DNA from: Bacteroidales bacterium
Lineage (GTDB): Bacteria > Bacteroidota > Bacteroidia > Bacteroidales > UBA932
Direction: 5' to 3'
NCBI GenBank assembly: GCA_016290415.1
Contig: JAEETP010000009.1
Location: forward strand, 1-46,012
DNA: 46,012 nucleotides
The position numbers and the translations under genes are program-made. Below, piece by piece: positions 17,654-26,957 of the stretch; within the stretch, counting starts at the first letter, position 1; every line of letters begins with the position of its first letter. The notes under the pieces were generated by a model. The model was not told where the DNA came from. It saw only the letters and a list, made by a program, of their open reading frames with translations, and made no database searches.

Positions 17654-19369
17654 CTATTTGAAAAAGTATAATTTTTGTTTGCGTTTTTTCTCGATATCTT
17701 TCTCAACAAACACGGGTTTTAAAGTACGGGGGTCCATTCCGGAATAGAACATCACAGAAGAGACAGTCATAGGGGTGGGCGTAAAGTCCTGAACCTGGTC
17801 CATATAGAGCCCGCGGAGGGCTTTGTTCTGGGCCAGGGCGGCCATATCGCGCATTCCGCAGCCGGGATGGCCGGAGATGAAATAAGGCACCAGCTGGAAT
17901 TTGAGCTTCTCCTTGCGGTTTATCTGGTCAAACTTGTCGCGCAGCACCTCGAAGAGTTTGAAAGAGGGCTTGCCCATCACCTGCAGCACATTGTCCTGAG
18001 TGTGTTCCGGGGCCACCTTCAAACGGCCGGAGGTGTGATTTACAATCAACTCCCTCAGATACTGCTCGCAGGTGGCGTCAAAGCACCCTTCCGGCCCCAG
18101 GAAAAGGTCATAGCGGATGCCGCTGCCTATATAGGCGTGACGGATGCCGGGAACCTCGGCAACCGCTTTGTAAAGCTCCAGCAGCGGCTTGTGGTCGTTG
18201 TCCAGATTCTTGCACATACGCGGATACAGGCACGACTGGCGCGAGCATTTGGCGCACAATTCTTTGTTGCGCCCTCCCATCTTATACATATTGGCGGTGG
18301 GGGCGCCAAGATCGGAGATGTTGCCTTTAAAGTCGGGAAGGTCGTTCAAAGCTTCCGCCTCGGCCACGATAGACTCCACCGAACGGGACTGGATGAATTT
18401 GCCCTGATGGGCGGCGATAGTGCAGAAGTTGCATCCTCCAAAACAACCGCGGTGGGTGGTTATGGAGAATTTGATCATATCGTAGGCAGGAATCCTCTTT
18501 CCCTTGTAGCGCGGGTGCGGAAGTTTGGTGAATGGCAGCGCATATACTTCGTCCATCTCCTCTGTTGTGGCAGGCGGATAAGGCGGGTTGATGCACACAA
18601 ACCGGTCGCCCACCTGCTCTACCAGCACCTCGGCGTGCAGGCGGTTGGCCTCGCGCTCTATAATATTGAAATTCTGGGCGAAAGCCAGCTTGTTGCGGCA
18701 GCAGCTTTCGTAGGAATGCAAATCGAAATAGTCGCCGTCGGGAGCCTGGTCCGCCACATAGCCCACTTGCGGCAGGGTGCGGATCTGCTCCACGGAAGCA
18801 CCGGAGGCGATGGCATCGGCAATGGCCACATTGGCCTTCTCTCCCATCCCATACACCAACCAGTCGGCCTTACTGTCAATCAGAATAGAAGGCTTCAGGC
18901 AGTCCTGCCAATAATCATAATGGGTCAGACGGCGCAGGGAGGCCTCAATGCCGCCCAACACTATGGGCACGTCGGGATAGAGTTGCTTTAGGATCTTGCT
19001 GTATACCGTCACGGCATAGTCGGGACGGTAGCCGGCACGGCCCTCGGGAGTGTAGGCGTCGTTGCTGCGCAGGCGCTTGCTGGCGGTATAATGGTTCACC
19101 ATAGAATCCATAGCGCCAGACGACACGCCAAAAAAGAGACGCGGCCGGCCCAGCTTGCGGAAATCGCGCAGGTCGTCGCGCCAGTTGGGCTGCGGAATCA
19201 CAGCCACCTTGTAGCCACGGCTTTCCAGGACCCTTGCTATCACAGCCGTACCAAACGAGGGATGGTCCACAAAGGCATCCCCGGTAAACAAGATGACGTC
19301 GGCCTGGTCCCAGCCCAGCGCCTCCATCTCTTTCTTGCTTGTGGGTATGGTGAACGGCGTCATCGGCAT
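17654..19369 (-). CDS. ygiQ: YgiQ-family radical SAM protein
   Basis: This 571-residue protein matches the UPF0313/YgiQ group from end to end. The N-terminal part resembles a B12-binding-like Rossmann region (DVILFTGDAFVDHPSFG ... RLFFGVSSGAMDSMV, LGGIEASLRRLTHYDYW). The radical SAM core has CFGGCNFC with Cys309, Cys313 and Cys316 to hold the 4Fe-4S cluster, and further Cys residues in CAKCSRQSCLYPRMC may bind more metal. The reaction of the family is not established. The start can be the first Met or the ATG at 19363. It begins one base after the argS stop codon, so the two genes are probably coupled. Confidence 0.94.
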   Translation of the reverse strand: MPMTPFTIPTSKKEMEALGWDQADVILFTGDAFVDHPSFGTAVIARVLESRGYKVAVIPQPNWRDDLRDFRKLGRPRLFFGVSSGAMDSMVNHYTASKRLRSNDAYTPEGRAGYRPDYAVTVYSKILKQLYPDVPIVLGGIEASLRRLTHYDYWQDCLKPSILIDSKADWLVYGMGEKANVAIADAIASGASVEQIRTLPQVGYVADQAPDGDYFDLHSYESCCRNKLAFAQNFNIIEREANRLHAEVLVEQVGDRFVCINPPYPPATTEEMDEVYALPFTKLPHPRYKGKRIPAYDMIKFSITTHRGCFGGCNFCTIAAHQGKFIQSRSVESIVAEAEALNDLPDFKGNISDLGAPTANMYKMGGRNKELCAKCSRQSCLYPRMCKNLDNDHKPLLELYKAVAEVPGIRHAYIGSGIRYDLFLGPEGCFDATCEQYLRELIVNHTSGRLKVAPEHTQDNVLQVMGKPSFKLFEVLRDKFDQINRKEKLKFQLVPYFISGHPGCGMRDMAALAQNKALRGLYMDQVQDFTPTPMTVSSVMFYSGMDPRTLKPVFVEKDIEKKRKQKLYFFK

Positions 19370-21181
19370 TTACATTCGCTCCGGAAGTTTGATACCCAGA
19401 ATATCCATAGCCTTGACCAGCACCTTGGCGATGGTGGCAATAAGCATCAGCCTCTGGGCGCGGACTTTCTCGTCACTCTCTTTGAGGATGGTGACGTCGT
19501 GGTAATACTGATTGAACTCCTTGGCCAGGTTATATGCGTAGTTGGCCACCAGCGCGGGAGAATGGGCTGCGGCGGCCTCCACCACCTTATCGGGGAAGCC
19601 GGCCAGAATCTTGACCATCTCTATCTCCTTGGGCAGCAGCTGCGAACCGTTTACCGCGGGAGTCATCCCCTGCTCCGCAGCCTTGCGCAGCACGCTCTTG
19701 ATGCGGGCGTGGGTATACTGGATAAACGGACCGGTATTGCCGTTGAAGTCTATGGACTCGCGGGGGTCAAAGAGCATAGTCTTTTTGGGATCGACCTTGA
19801 TGATGAAATATTTCAGGGCACCCAGGCCAAGCATCATAAACAGCTCGTCCTGCTCCGCTTCGGGCATATCCTCCAGCTTGCCGGCCTCCTGCGAGGTCTC
19901 CCTGGCAGTCTGGTACATCTTCTCTATAAGATCGTCGGCATCCACCACGGTGCCTTCGCGGGACTTCATCTTGCCTTCCGGCAGCTCCACCATTCCGTAT
20001 GACATATGGTAGATGGCATCGGCCCAGTCAAATCCCAGCTTGCCTAGGATGAGCTTGAGCACCTGGAAATGATAGTTCTGCTCGTTGCCCACCACGTATA
20101 TCATCTCGTCAAAGCCGTATTCGTCGTGACGGCGGCAGGCGGTGCCCAGGTCCTGGGTCATATATACCGATGTACCGTCGCTGCGCAGCAGCAGCTTTTC
20201 GTCCAGGCCGTCGGCCGTAAGATCGCACCACACAGAGCCGTCTTCGCGGCGGTAGAAAACGCCCTTGGCCAGACCTTCTTCTACCAGGGACTTGCCCAGC
20301 AGATAGGTCTGAGACTCATAATATATCTTATCGAAAGAGATTCCAAGATTCTTATAGGTAGTGTCAAAGCCGTCAAACACCCAGCCGTTCATCATTGCCC
20401 AGAGATCGCGCACCTTCTTGTCACCGCTCTCCCACTTAACCAGCATCTCCTGGGCCTCTTTCATACAGGGCACATTCTTCTGGGCCTCTGCCTTCTGCTC
20501 TGCAGTGGCTTCTGCAGGATTGATGCCGGCAGCCTTGAGGGCCTCTTCGGTCTCCTCTACAAGCATATTGTTGAACTCCACATAGTAGTCACCTACCAGA
20601 TGGTCGCCCTTGATGCCGCTGGAAGCGGGGGTAACCCCGTTTCCGCGCTTTTTCCAGGCGAGCATAGACTTGCAGATGTGGATGCCGCGGTCATTGACCA
20701 GATTGACCTTGATGACCTTGTTTCCGGCAGCCTCCAGCAGGCGGGATACGGACCAGCCAAGCAGATTATTGCGGATATGGCCAAGATGCAGAGGCTTGTT
20801 GGTGTTGGGAGAGGAAAACTCCACCATAACCGTGCGGCCGGTGGGAGCAGCCTGCCCGTAGTCTTCTGCAGCGGCTATCCCGGAGAACACGTCGCACCAA
20901 TAAGCGGGCGATATCTTGAGATTCAGAAAGCCCTTGACCACATTGTACGATTCAATCTGTGGAAGATTTTCCTTGAGATATGCTCCTATCTCCTCTGCGG
21001 TGGCCTCGGGACTCTTGCGGCTGATGCGCAGCAGCGGAAAGGTCACCACGGTGACATCTCCTTCAAATTCTTTTCTTGTGGGAGACGGCTGGATGCTGCC
21101 CTCCGGAGCCTTTGCTCCATATAAAGATTCAACTGCACACGCAACTTTCTCTGCTATAAATCCATCAAGATTCATCGTCAA
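19370..21181 (-). CDS. argS: Arginyl-tRNA synthetase
   Basis: ArgRS charges tRNA-Arg. The 603-residue protein has the N-terminal Arg-tRNA synthetase domain (about 1-95), then the class I catalytic core with SSPNTNKPLHLGHIRNN holding the HIGH motif (HLGHI). The KMSKS loop is replaced by MKSREGTVV, as is normal in this enzyme. The DALR anticodon-binding domain begins near TGPFIQYTHARIKSVLRK. The end is LGIKLPERM, the usual form. The start may also be the third codon (MNLDGF). It overlaps the upstream symporter gene by four bases (ATGA). Confidence 0.97.
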   Translation of the reverse strand: MTMNLDGFIAEKVACAVESLYGAKAPEGSIQPSPTRKEFEGDVTVVTFPLLRISRKSPEATAEEIGAYLKENLPQIESYNVVKGFLNLKISPAYWCDVFSGIAAAEDYGQAAPTGRTVMVEFSSPNTNKPLHLGHIRNNLLGWSVSRLLEAAGNKVIKVNLVNDRGIHICKSMLAWKKRGNGVTPASSGIKGDHLVGDYYVEFNNMLVEETEEALKAAGINPAEATAEQKAEAQKNVPCMKEAQEMLVKWESGDKKVRDLWAMMNGWVFDGFDTTYKNLGISFDKIYYESQTYLLGKSLVEEGLAKGVFYRREDGSVWCDLTADGLDEKLLLRSDGTSVYMTQDLGTACRRHDEYGFDEMIYVVGNEQNYHFQVLKLILGKLGFDWADAIYHMSYGMVELPEGKMKSREGTVVDADDLIEKMYQTARETSQEAGKLEDMPEAEQDELFMMLGLGALKYFIIKVDPKKTMLFDPRESIDFNGNTGPFIQYTHARIKSVLRKAAEQGMTPAVNGSQLLPKEIEMVKILAGFPDKVVEAAAAHSPALVANYAYNLAKEFNQYYHDVTILKESDEKVRAQRLMLIATIAKVLVKAMDILGIKLPERM

Positions 21182-22554
21182 TTCTTTTTATAATCTTTAA
21201 AATATCTTTTCATTTCTTTTTTGGCCCTGGGCGCCAGCAACAGCAATGCCAGCATATTAGGGAAGGCCATCAGGGCAAATGTCAGGTCCACAAAGCCCAC
21301 AACTGCGCGCAGCGGCACCACCGCCGCCACAATTATCACGCAAAGATAAAAATAGATGTAATATTTTCCCTTATCGGCGCCGAACAGATAGTTGGCGCAT
21401 TTGGTCCCGTAGTATGAATACGAGAACATTGTAGAGAAGGCAAAAATGAGCAGAATGGCCAGCAGCAGATACCTGCCCACCACCGGCACAGAAGCGGCAA
21501 AGGAGTTGAGTGCCAGCTGCAACCCCTGCATGGAGCTCATTCCCGCCTCTGGTATTACATCTTTCTGTATCAGGATTGCAAGGGCCGTCAGGGTGCATAC
21601 CAGGCCGGAGTCTATGGAAGGGCCCAGCATAGCCACCAGCCCTTCACGCACCGGCTCGCTGTTTTTAGAAGCGCCGTGTATCATAGATGCCGTGCCTACG
21701 CCCGCCTCGTTTACAAACACCGCGCGCCGCACGCCCGTCAGGGCCACCGTGATGATGCTGGCAATGCCGCCGCCCAGCGCCGCCCGGGGAGTGAAAGCCC
21801 CCACAAAGATGTCGCGGAAAACGCCCGGCACAGCCGCCGCGTGGGTAATCAGGATATAGAATACCAGCAGGAAATAGGCCGCCACCATAAACGGTGTCAG
21901 GCGCGAGGCCACCTTGCCGATACGCTTGATGCCGCCCAGAGCCACCACTGCCACCAGGGCGGTGATAATAAGACCGGTTGTCAGCCTGGCGGTAAAGGTG
22001 ATTTTTTCGGGTGCGATAAAGGTCGTTGTCAGCGCCTCGGTGATTTGATTGGCTTGCATAGTGCACAGCGTCCCGAAGAGGCCGGAGACGGCAAAGAACA
22101 CCGCCAGCGGCTTCCACTTGGGACCCAGGCCCTTTGTGATCACGTACATAGGGCCGCCCTGCACTTCGCCTTTGGAATCACGGCCTTTGTACATAACGGC
22201 CAGCGTCCCTTCGAAAAACTTGGTGGCCATACCCAGCAGCGCGCTGACCCACATCCAGAATATGGTGCCGGCACCGCCTATGGATATGGCTATGGCCACT
22301 CCGGCGATGTTGCCCATACCCACCGTGGCAGCGATGGCTGTGGAGAGGGCCTCAAAAGAGCTGATCTGGCCGGCAGAAGAGGCATCCTTGACCCGGAGGG
22401 CCTGGATGGCCTTGCCGTAGTGCCGGATAGGGGCAAAACCCGAATAGCACAGAAAGAACAGACCTCCGCCAACCAGCAGGGTAAAAAAGGGATAGCCGCA
22501 GACAGCATCGCTGACTGCGATGACGAAATGGGCGACTTTATCTAAGAAAGGCAT
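21178..22554 (-). CDS. Sodium:alanine/glycine symporter (AGCS family)
   Basis: A 458-residue inner-membrane transporter with about ten hydrophobic helices. Family blocks are clear: ALSTAIAATVGMGNIAGVAIAISIGGAGTIFWMW near residues 70-105, VQGGPMYVITKGLG, GGIASIITVALTGVRRAVFVNEAGVGTASMIHG in the middle, and FAFSTMFSYSYYGTK late. AGCS proteins bring alanine, glycine or similar small amino acids into the cell with sodium. The gene overlaps argS by four bases. Just upstream lies a 10-base palindrome CGTTATAACG (22572-22581) and, further up, a GC-rich palindromic element. Confidence 0.94.
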   Translation of the reverse strand: MPFLDKVAHFVIAVSDAVCGYPFFTLLVGGGLFFLCYSGFAPIRHYGKAIQALRVKDASSAGQISSFEALSTAIAATVGMGNIAGVAIAISIGGAGTIFWMWVSALLGMATKFFEGTLAVMYKGRDSKGEVQGGPMYVITKGLGPKWKPLAVFFAVSGLFGTLCTMQANQITEALTTTFIAPEKITFTARLTTGLIITALVAVVALGGIKRIGKVASRLTPFMVAAYFLLVFYILITHAAAVPGVFRDIFVGAFTPRAALGGGIASIITVALTGVRRAVFVNEAGVGTASMIHGASKNSEPVREGLVAMLGPSIDSGLVCTLTALAILIQKDVIPEAGMSSMQGLQLALNSFAASVPVVGRYLLLAILLIFAFSTMFSYSYYGTKCANYLFGADKGKYYIYFYLCVIIVAAVVPLRAVVGFVDLTFALMAFPNMLALLLLAPRAKKEMKRYFKDYKKN

Positions 22555-22581
22555 ACCTTGTCATCGCATTTCGTTATAACG

Positions 22582-22640
22582 TAACCCCCTTCCTAAATCC
22601 CTCCCCCCGGGGGAGGGACTTACTATCGCCCTTCGGGCTC
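22582..22640. repeat. GC-rich palindromic (REP-like) intergenic element
   Basis: The core has perfect 10-base arms TCCCTCCCCC/GGGGGAGGGA around one base (22598-22618), preceded by ACCCCCTTCCTAAA and followed by a second small hairpin GCCC-TTC-GGGC (22628-22638). Composition differs sharply from the neighbouring coding DNA. Elements of this type recur in intergenic regions of many Bacteroidetes genomes, but only one copy lies in this window. It sits between the M3 peptidase and symporter genes, where it could stabilise or end the upstream message. Confidence 0.5.
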
Positions 22641-22665
22641 AAAACACTCATCTTGTTCATCAACA

Positions 22666-24756
22666 CTATTTGAGGCCACGGCCTTTAAGGAACGGATCTG
22701 CAGAGGGCTTGGAACCCCGGAAATCGGTATACAAGTCCATCGCATCCTCCTCGTTTACCTTGGAGAGTATATTGTAGCGGTAGTTAGAAGCGACCTTCTG
22801 GTTGAAAATATCTCCTGTCTCCTTAAAGGCCTCAAAAGCATCATACTCATACACATTTGCCCAGAGATAGCTGTAGTAGCCGGCATCGTAGCCGTGGGAG
22901 AAGATATGCAGGAAGTAGGGCGCACGGTAGCGGGGCAGTATCTCGCTCATCAGGCCGCGGTCCTTGAGGCCCTGCTCTGTGTAGGCAAGAACGTCAAAGC
23001 GCTCCGGCATATCTTTCATAGAGTATGCATCCATATCCAGGTACATAGCCGCAACCAGCTCGGTCTCGGCAAAGCCTACTCCGTATTTGCCGCACTGCAG
23101 CATCTTGTCCACAAGCTCCATAGGGATAACCTCGCCGGTCTGGTAGTGCTTTGCATATACGTTGAGCACTTCGGGCTCGAAAGCCCAGTGTTCGTTGAGC
23201 TGAGAAGGGAGCTCCACAAAGTCGCGCACAAAGTTGCACAGACCCATATAGCGAACGTCGCTCAGCAGGCCGGCAATTGCGTGGCCGAACTCGTGGAAGA
23301 AGGTCTCGGTCTCGTCTACGGTGAGCAGCGAAGGCTTACCCTGGGAAGGACGGCTGAAATTGCCCACGATGGACATAATTGCGGGTTTGACACTTCCGTC
23401 GGGTTCCACTTCCCTCTCGCGGTAACTGGTGCACCACGCTCCGCCGTTCTTGGCGCCGGGACGGGCAAACATATCCATATAGAGCAGGCCGCGGGTGGTG
23501 CCGTCGGCATCCTTGCACTCAAAGCATTCTGCCTCGGGATGCGGCAGGGGAATCTCCTGTACCCTTGTGAAGCTCACACCGAAGAGTTTGTTTGCCACAT
23601 AGAAGATACCGTCGCGCACATTGTCGTACTGCAGATATTCCATTATCTTGCCTTCGTCATAGGAATATTTCTGTGCGCGGGCCTTGGTGGCGTAGTAGCG
23701 CCAGTCGGCGGGAATTATGGTCTCTATTCCGTCTTCCTTTGCAATGGCTTTGATGTCGACCAGCTCTGCGCGGGCGGCGGCCAGAGAAGGCTGCCAAACC
23801 TCGTCCAGAAGCTTGTAAACGGCCTCGGGTGTCTTGGCCATACGGGCATCAAGGACATATGCGGCATAGGTATCAAAACCCATCAGGCGGGCCTTCTGCA
23901 TCTTGAGGCCGATGATCTCTTTGATGATGTCCTTGTTGTCGAACTCGTTGTTGTTGTTGCAGCGGTTGCTGTAGGCATCCAGCACCTTGACGCGGAGCTC
24001 GCGGTTGTCGGCAGATGCCAGGAAAGGCATCACGCTGGGATTGTCCAAACCCACCAGCCACTTGCCCGGCTGGCCGGCATCGGCTGCGCGGCGGGCGGCA
24101 TCGGCAATAAAGTCGGGGCTGAGGCCTGCCAGATCCTCTTCGTTGTCTATTGTGAGAGTCCAGGAACCGGTCTCGGAGAGCAGGTTCTGGGAGAAGAGCA
24201 GCTGCAGCGAGTCAATCTTGGAATTGATGGCCTTCAGAGTCTCTTTATCCTGGGCAGAAAGGTTGCTGCCGGCGCGCTCGAACTGCTTGTAAGTCTCGCT
24301 CACCAGCCTCATCTGGTCGGGTTCCAGGCCCAGGCTTTCGCGCTTGTCATACACCGCCTTGATACGCTCGAAGAGCTTCTCCGACTGCATAATGTCGCTG
24401 TAGTGGTTGCTAAGCAGCGGCGACATCTCTGTAGATATCTTGCGGATCTCTTCTGTAGAGGCAATCGCCTCGCCGTTGCCGAACACCAGGTTGATGCGCT
24501 CCAGCGCCCTGCCGCTGCGGTCAAAAGCCAGAATGGTATTGTTGAAATCGGGCTCCTCTTTGCAGGAGACGATGGCTGCAATTTCTTTATTGTGGATATC
24601 TATGGCCTTTTTCAATGCCGGCAGGTAATCCTCGTTTTTAATCTCTTCGAAAGGGGGAACGCCAAACGGGGTTTTCCACTCCTTAAGCAGAGGATTCTTC
24701 TCTGCGCAGCTTGCAACTGTAATAGCCATAAGCACTATTGTAAGAATTCGTTTCAT
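22666..24756 (-). CDS. M3-family metallopeptidase (dipeptidyl carboxypeptidase type), lipoprotein
   Basis: The start is set at the ATG at 24756 because it opens a lipoprotein signal (MKRILTIVLMAITVASC); the open frame goes eight codons further but without a signal. The product has 696 residues. The zinc site is HEFGH (His488, Glu489, His492) in FFHEFGHAIAGL, with a downstream Glu expected about 27 residues later. The helical N-terminal half and the ending YRAPYFLHIFSHGYDAGYYSYLW are typical of the Dcp/oligopeptidase A group. It should trim oligopeptides in the periplasm, releasing dipeptides from C-termini if it is a true Dcp. It follows rpoD after a terminator, so it should have its own promoter. 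Confidence 0.94.
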   Translation of the reverse strand: MKRILTIVLMAITVASCAEKNPLLKEWKTPFGVPPFEEIKNEDYLPALKKAIDIHNKEIAAIVSCKEEPDFNNTILAFDRSGRALERINLVFGNGEAIASTEEIRKISTEMSPLLSNHYSDIMQSEKLFERIKAVYDKRESLGLEPDQMRLVSETYKQFERAGSNLSAQDKETLKAINSKIDSLQLLFSQNLLSETGSWTLTIDNEEDLAGLSPDFIADAARRAADAGQPGKWLVGLDNPSVMPFLASADNRELRVKVLDAYSNRCNNNNEFDNKDIIKEIIGLKMQKARLMGFDTYAAYVLDARMAKTPEAVYKLLDEVWQPSLAAARAELVDIKAIAKEDGIETIIPADWRYYATKARAQKYSYDEGKIMEYLQYDNVRDGIFYVANKLFGVSFTRVQEIPLPHPEAECFECKDADGTTRGLLYMDMFARPGAKNGGAWCTSYREREVEPDGSVKPAIMSIVGNFSRPSQGKPSLLTVDETETFFHEFGHAIAGLLSDVRYMGLCNFVRDFVELPSQLNEHWAFEPEVLNVYAKHYQTGEVIPMELVDKMLQCGKYGVGFAETELVAAMYLDMDAYSMKDMPERFDVLAYTEQGLKDRGLMSEILPRYRAPYFLHIFSHGYDAGYYSYLWANVYEYDAFEAFKETGDIFNQKVASNYRYNILSKVNEEDAMDLYTDFRGSKPSADPFLKGRGLK

Positions 24757-24781
24757 ATAATGTGTTTTGTTGTCATTCAAC

Positions 24782-24822
24782 TAAAAAAGAGGGTCTCCGA
24801 TGTGCGGCACCCCCTTTTTCAA
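24782..24822 (-). terminator. Terminator after rpoD
   Basis: On minus, AAAAAGGGGGT pairs with ACCCTCTTTTT (one mismatch) around a 14-base loop, ending in a T run. It lies between the rpoD stop and the M3 peptidase start. Confidence 0.65.
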
Positions 24823-24835
24823 AGGCTTTGAGAGC

Positions 24836-25696
24836 CTATCCCAGATAAGTCTGCAGCAATTTGCTGCGGGCGCTGTTGCGCAATTTGCGGATAGCCTTTT
24901 CCTTGATCTGGCGAACACGCTCGCGTGTGAGGTTGAACTTCTCGCCAATCTCTTCCAGCGTCATCTCCTGACAGCCGATGCCGAAGAAATTCTTCACGAT
25001 GTCGCGCTCACGCTCTGTGAGAGTGGAGAGCGCACGTTCAATCTCCTTGTTCAAAGATTCGTTTACCAGGCCGGAGTCGGCATTGGGACTGTCGTTGTTG
25101 GGAAGGACATCCAGCAGGCTGTTGTCCTCACCCTCCACAAACGGGGCATCCACCGACACGTGACGGCCGCTGACACGCAGGGTGTCACTGATCTTTTCAC
25201 GCGGTATGTCAAGAATCTCGGCCAGTTCCTCGGGTGAAGGCATACGCTCGTTTTCCTGCTCGAATTTACTGAGAGCCTTGTTGATCTTGTTAAGCGATCC
25301 CACCTGGTTAAGCGGAAGACGCACGATTCTTGACTGTTCTGCCAAAGCTTGCAAAATGGACTGGCGGATCCACCATACAGCATAAGAAATGAACTTGAAG
25401 CCCCTGGTCTCATCGAACTTTTCCGCAGCCTTGATAAGGCCCAGATTACCTTCGTTGATAAGGTCGGGAAGGCTCAAACCCTGATTCTGATACTGCTTGG
25501 CGACAGAAACCACAAAACGGAGATTGGCGCGCGTCAGTTTTTCAAGGGCCTCCTGGTCGCCTTTCTTGATGCGCTGCGCAAGCTCCACCTCTTCCTCTAC
25601 CGAGATTAGTTCTTCTCTGCCGATTTCCTGCAAATACTTGTCAAGAGATGCACTCTCTCGATTAGTAATTGACTTTGTAATCTTTAGCTGTCTCAT
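24836..25696 (-). CDS. rpoD: Primary RNA polymerase sigma factor (short Bacteroidetes type)
   Basis: The 286-residue sigma-70 protein begins directly with region 1.2 ([27 protein letters not shown]) and has no region 1.1. Region 2 is complete ([37 protein letters not shown], then [19 protein letters not shown] for -10 recognition and melting). Region 3 follows, and region 4 ends with [16 protein letters not shown] and the helix-turn-helix [27 protein letters not shown]. Bacteroidetes primary sigma factors have this short form and read TTTG/TAnnTTTG promoters, which are found throughout this window. It has its own consensus promoter and a terminator after it. Confidence 0.96.
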   Translation of the reverse strand: MRQLKITKSITNRESASLDKYLQEIGREELISVEEEVELAQRIKKGDQEALEKLTRANLRFVVSVAKQYQNQGLSLPDLINEGNLGLIKAAEKFDETRGFKFISYAVWWIRQSILQALAEQSRIVRLPLNQVGSLNKINKALSKFEQENERMPSPEELAEILDIPREKISDTLRVSGRHVSVDAPFVEGEDNSLLDVLPNNDSPNADSGLVNESLNKEIERALSTLTERERDIVKNFFGIGCQEMTLEEIGEKFNLTRERVRQIKEKAIRKLRNSARSKLLQTYLG

Positions 25697-25724
25697 CTAT
25701 ATTTAAAAATGAGTATAAGGGTTG

Positions 25725-25754
25725 CAAAGATAGTATCTTTTTTAGAGATTCAAA
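25725..25754 (-). promoter_or_regulatory. rpoD promoter
   Basis: On minus, TTTG (25751-25754), 18 bases, then TATCTTTG (25725-25732). The -7 box is identical to that of the 16S gene. Start is predicted near 25718. The -33 part lies within the last codons of the upstream protease gene. Confidence 0.8.
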
Positions 25755-26845
25755 ATCATTTCTTTAACAGCCCCTTCGCGCTCTATTGTAAGCACTATTT
25801 TTTCTCCCGGACGATACTTGTTCATCTGGAACTGAAGGTCTGATGCTGAGGTGATTTGGGAGAAGTTTATCTCTTTGAGAACATCCCCCGCCTTAAGGCC
25901 TCCTTCCTCTGCCACGCTGTGCTCTTTGACCTCGGCCACAACCACGCCCTGGTCGCTCTCGCGGATGGAGATGCCCAGCATTGCACGCTGCACGCTGCCG
26001 TAGTTGATAAAGTCGTCGGTAACCTTCTTCACAATGTTCACCGGCACTGCAAACGAATAGCCGGCATAGGAACCTGTCAGGGAAATGATGGAGGTGTTGA
26101 TACCCACCAGTTCGCAGGCGGTATTCACCAGCGCGCCGCCGCTGTTGCCGGGGTTCACGGCCGCATCGGTCTGGATGAACGACTCCACACGGTACTGGCC
26201 GTCATAGTTGGGGAAAGAGCGGCCCTTGGCACTCACGATGCCGGCGGTGATGGTGCTTCGAAGGTCATAGGGGCTGCCTATGGCAAGCACCCACTCGCCA
26301 AGGCGAAGATCGTCTGAATTGCCCATAGCCAGCGGCTCGCAGTCGGTTTTGTCTATCTTTATCAGAGCCAGGTCAGTAGCGGGGTCCGTGCCCACCAGAG
26401 TGGCAGTGTATACGCTGTTGTCATAGAGCGTCACCTCAAACTCGTTGCCGCCCGAGACCACGTGGTTGTTGGTCACGATATAGCCGTCCTGTGAAATAAT
26501 CACACCGCTGCCTATTCCGACCTGGTCCTTGGGAGTGGTGGCAAAGCCGAACAGGTAGTCAAGGATAGATGACGGGGCCTGAATCTGGGCCTTTTTGGTG
26601 ACTTTGACATAGACCACAGAGCGGACTGCCATTTCGGCAGCATCGCAGAAGGATGCGCTGCCCGCAACGGCGTCGCTTATAACCGCCGGGGTGCTGCGGG
26701 TATTGACCTTTTCCCGGATGCGCTCCACCTCGTCCTGCTCCGCTTTTTCTTTCTGTGCCTTTTTTGTTGTGTAAAGATCGTATGCCAGATAGCATACAAG
26801 GGCAGTTATCAGAATGCCCCATATCCACTTGAGAAAACTTTTCAT
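25742..26845 (-). CDS. HtrA/DegS-type periplasmic serine protease with one PDZ domain
   Basis: The ATG at 26845 is chosen because it opens a membrane anchor (MKSFLKWIWGILITALVCYLAYDLY); the longer frame would run into the dnaN promoter. The 367-residue protein has a coiled linker (about 26-50) and then a trypsin-like domain. The triad is His128 in TNNHVV, Asp158 in DPATDLALIKID and Ser235 in NPGNSGGA. A single C-terminal PDZ domain (about 280-365, GVVVAEVKEHSVAEEGGLKAGD) completes it. One PDZ plus an uncleaved anchor is the DegS-like form, suited to sensing misfolded envelope proteins, though the anti-sigma partner is not present here. It is divergent from dnaN and upstream of rpoD. Confidence 0.93.
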   Translation of the reverse strand: MKSFLKWIWGILITALVCYLAYDLYTTKKAQKEKAEQDEVERIREKVNTRSTPAVISDAVAGSASFCDAAEMAVRSVVYVKVTKKAQIQAPSSILDYLFGFATTPKDQVGIGSGVIISQDGYIVTNNHVVSGGNEFEVTLYDNSVYTATLVGTDPATDLALIKIDKTDCEPLAMGNSDDLRLGEWVLAIGSPYDLRSTITAGIVSAKGRSFPNYDGQYRVESFIQTDAAVNPGNSGGALVNTACELVGINTSIISLTGSYAGYSFAVPVNIVKKVTDDFINYGSVQRAMLGISIRESDQGVVVAEVKEHSVAEEGGLKAGDVLKEINFSQITSASDLQFQMNKYRPGEKIVLTIEREGAVKEMILNL

Positions 26846-26896
26846 ACTGATTGATTTACTGATGCTGCTTTTCGCGTCAAATAATATGCCACATAT

Positions 26897-26930
26897 TTTG
26901 AGAAAAGATAGGGAATTTTTTCTATATTTG
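26897..26930 (+). promoter_or_regulatory. Probable dnaN promoter
   Basis: TATATTTG (26923-26930) fits the -7 box. TTTG at 26897-26900 would give a 22-base spacer, slightly long. Predicted start is near 26937, 21 bases before the ATG. Confidence 0.6.
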
Positions 26931-26957
26931 TGGAAATTAAGTGAAATATACCGCAGT

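Noticed and set aside
22894-24831. 645-residue plus-strand reading frame
   Set aside because: Antisense shadow of the M3 peptidase gene; length comes from codon bias of the real gene.
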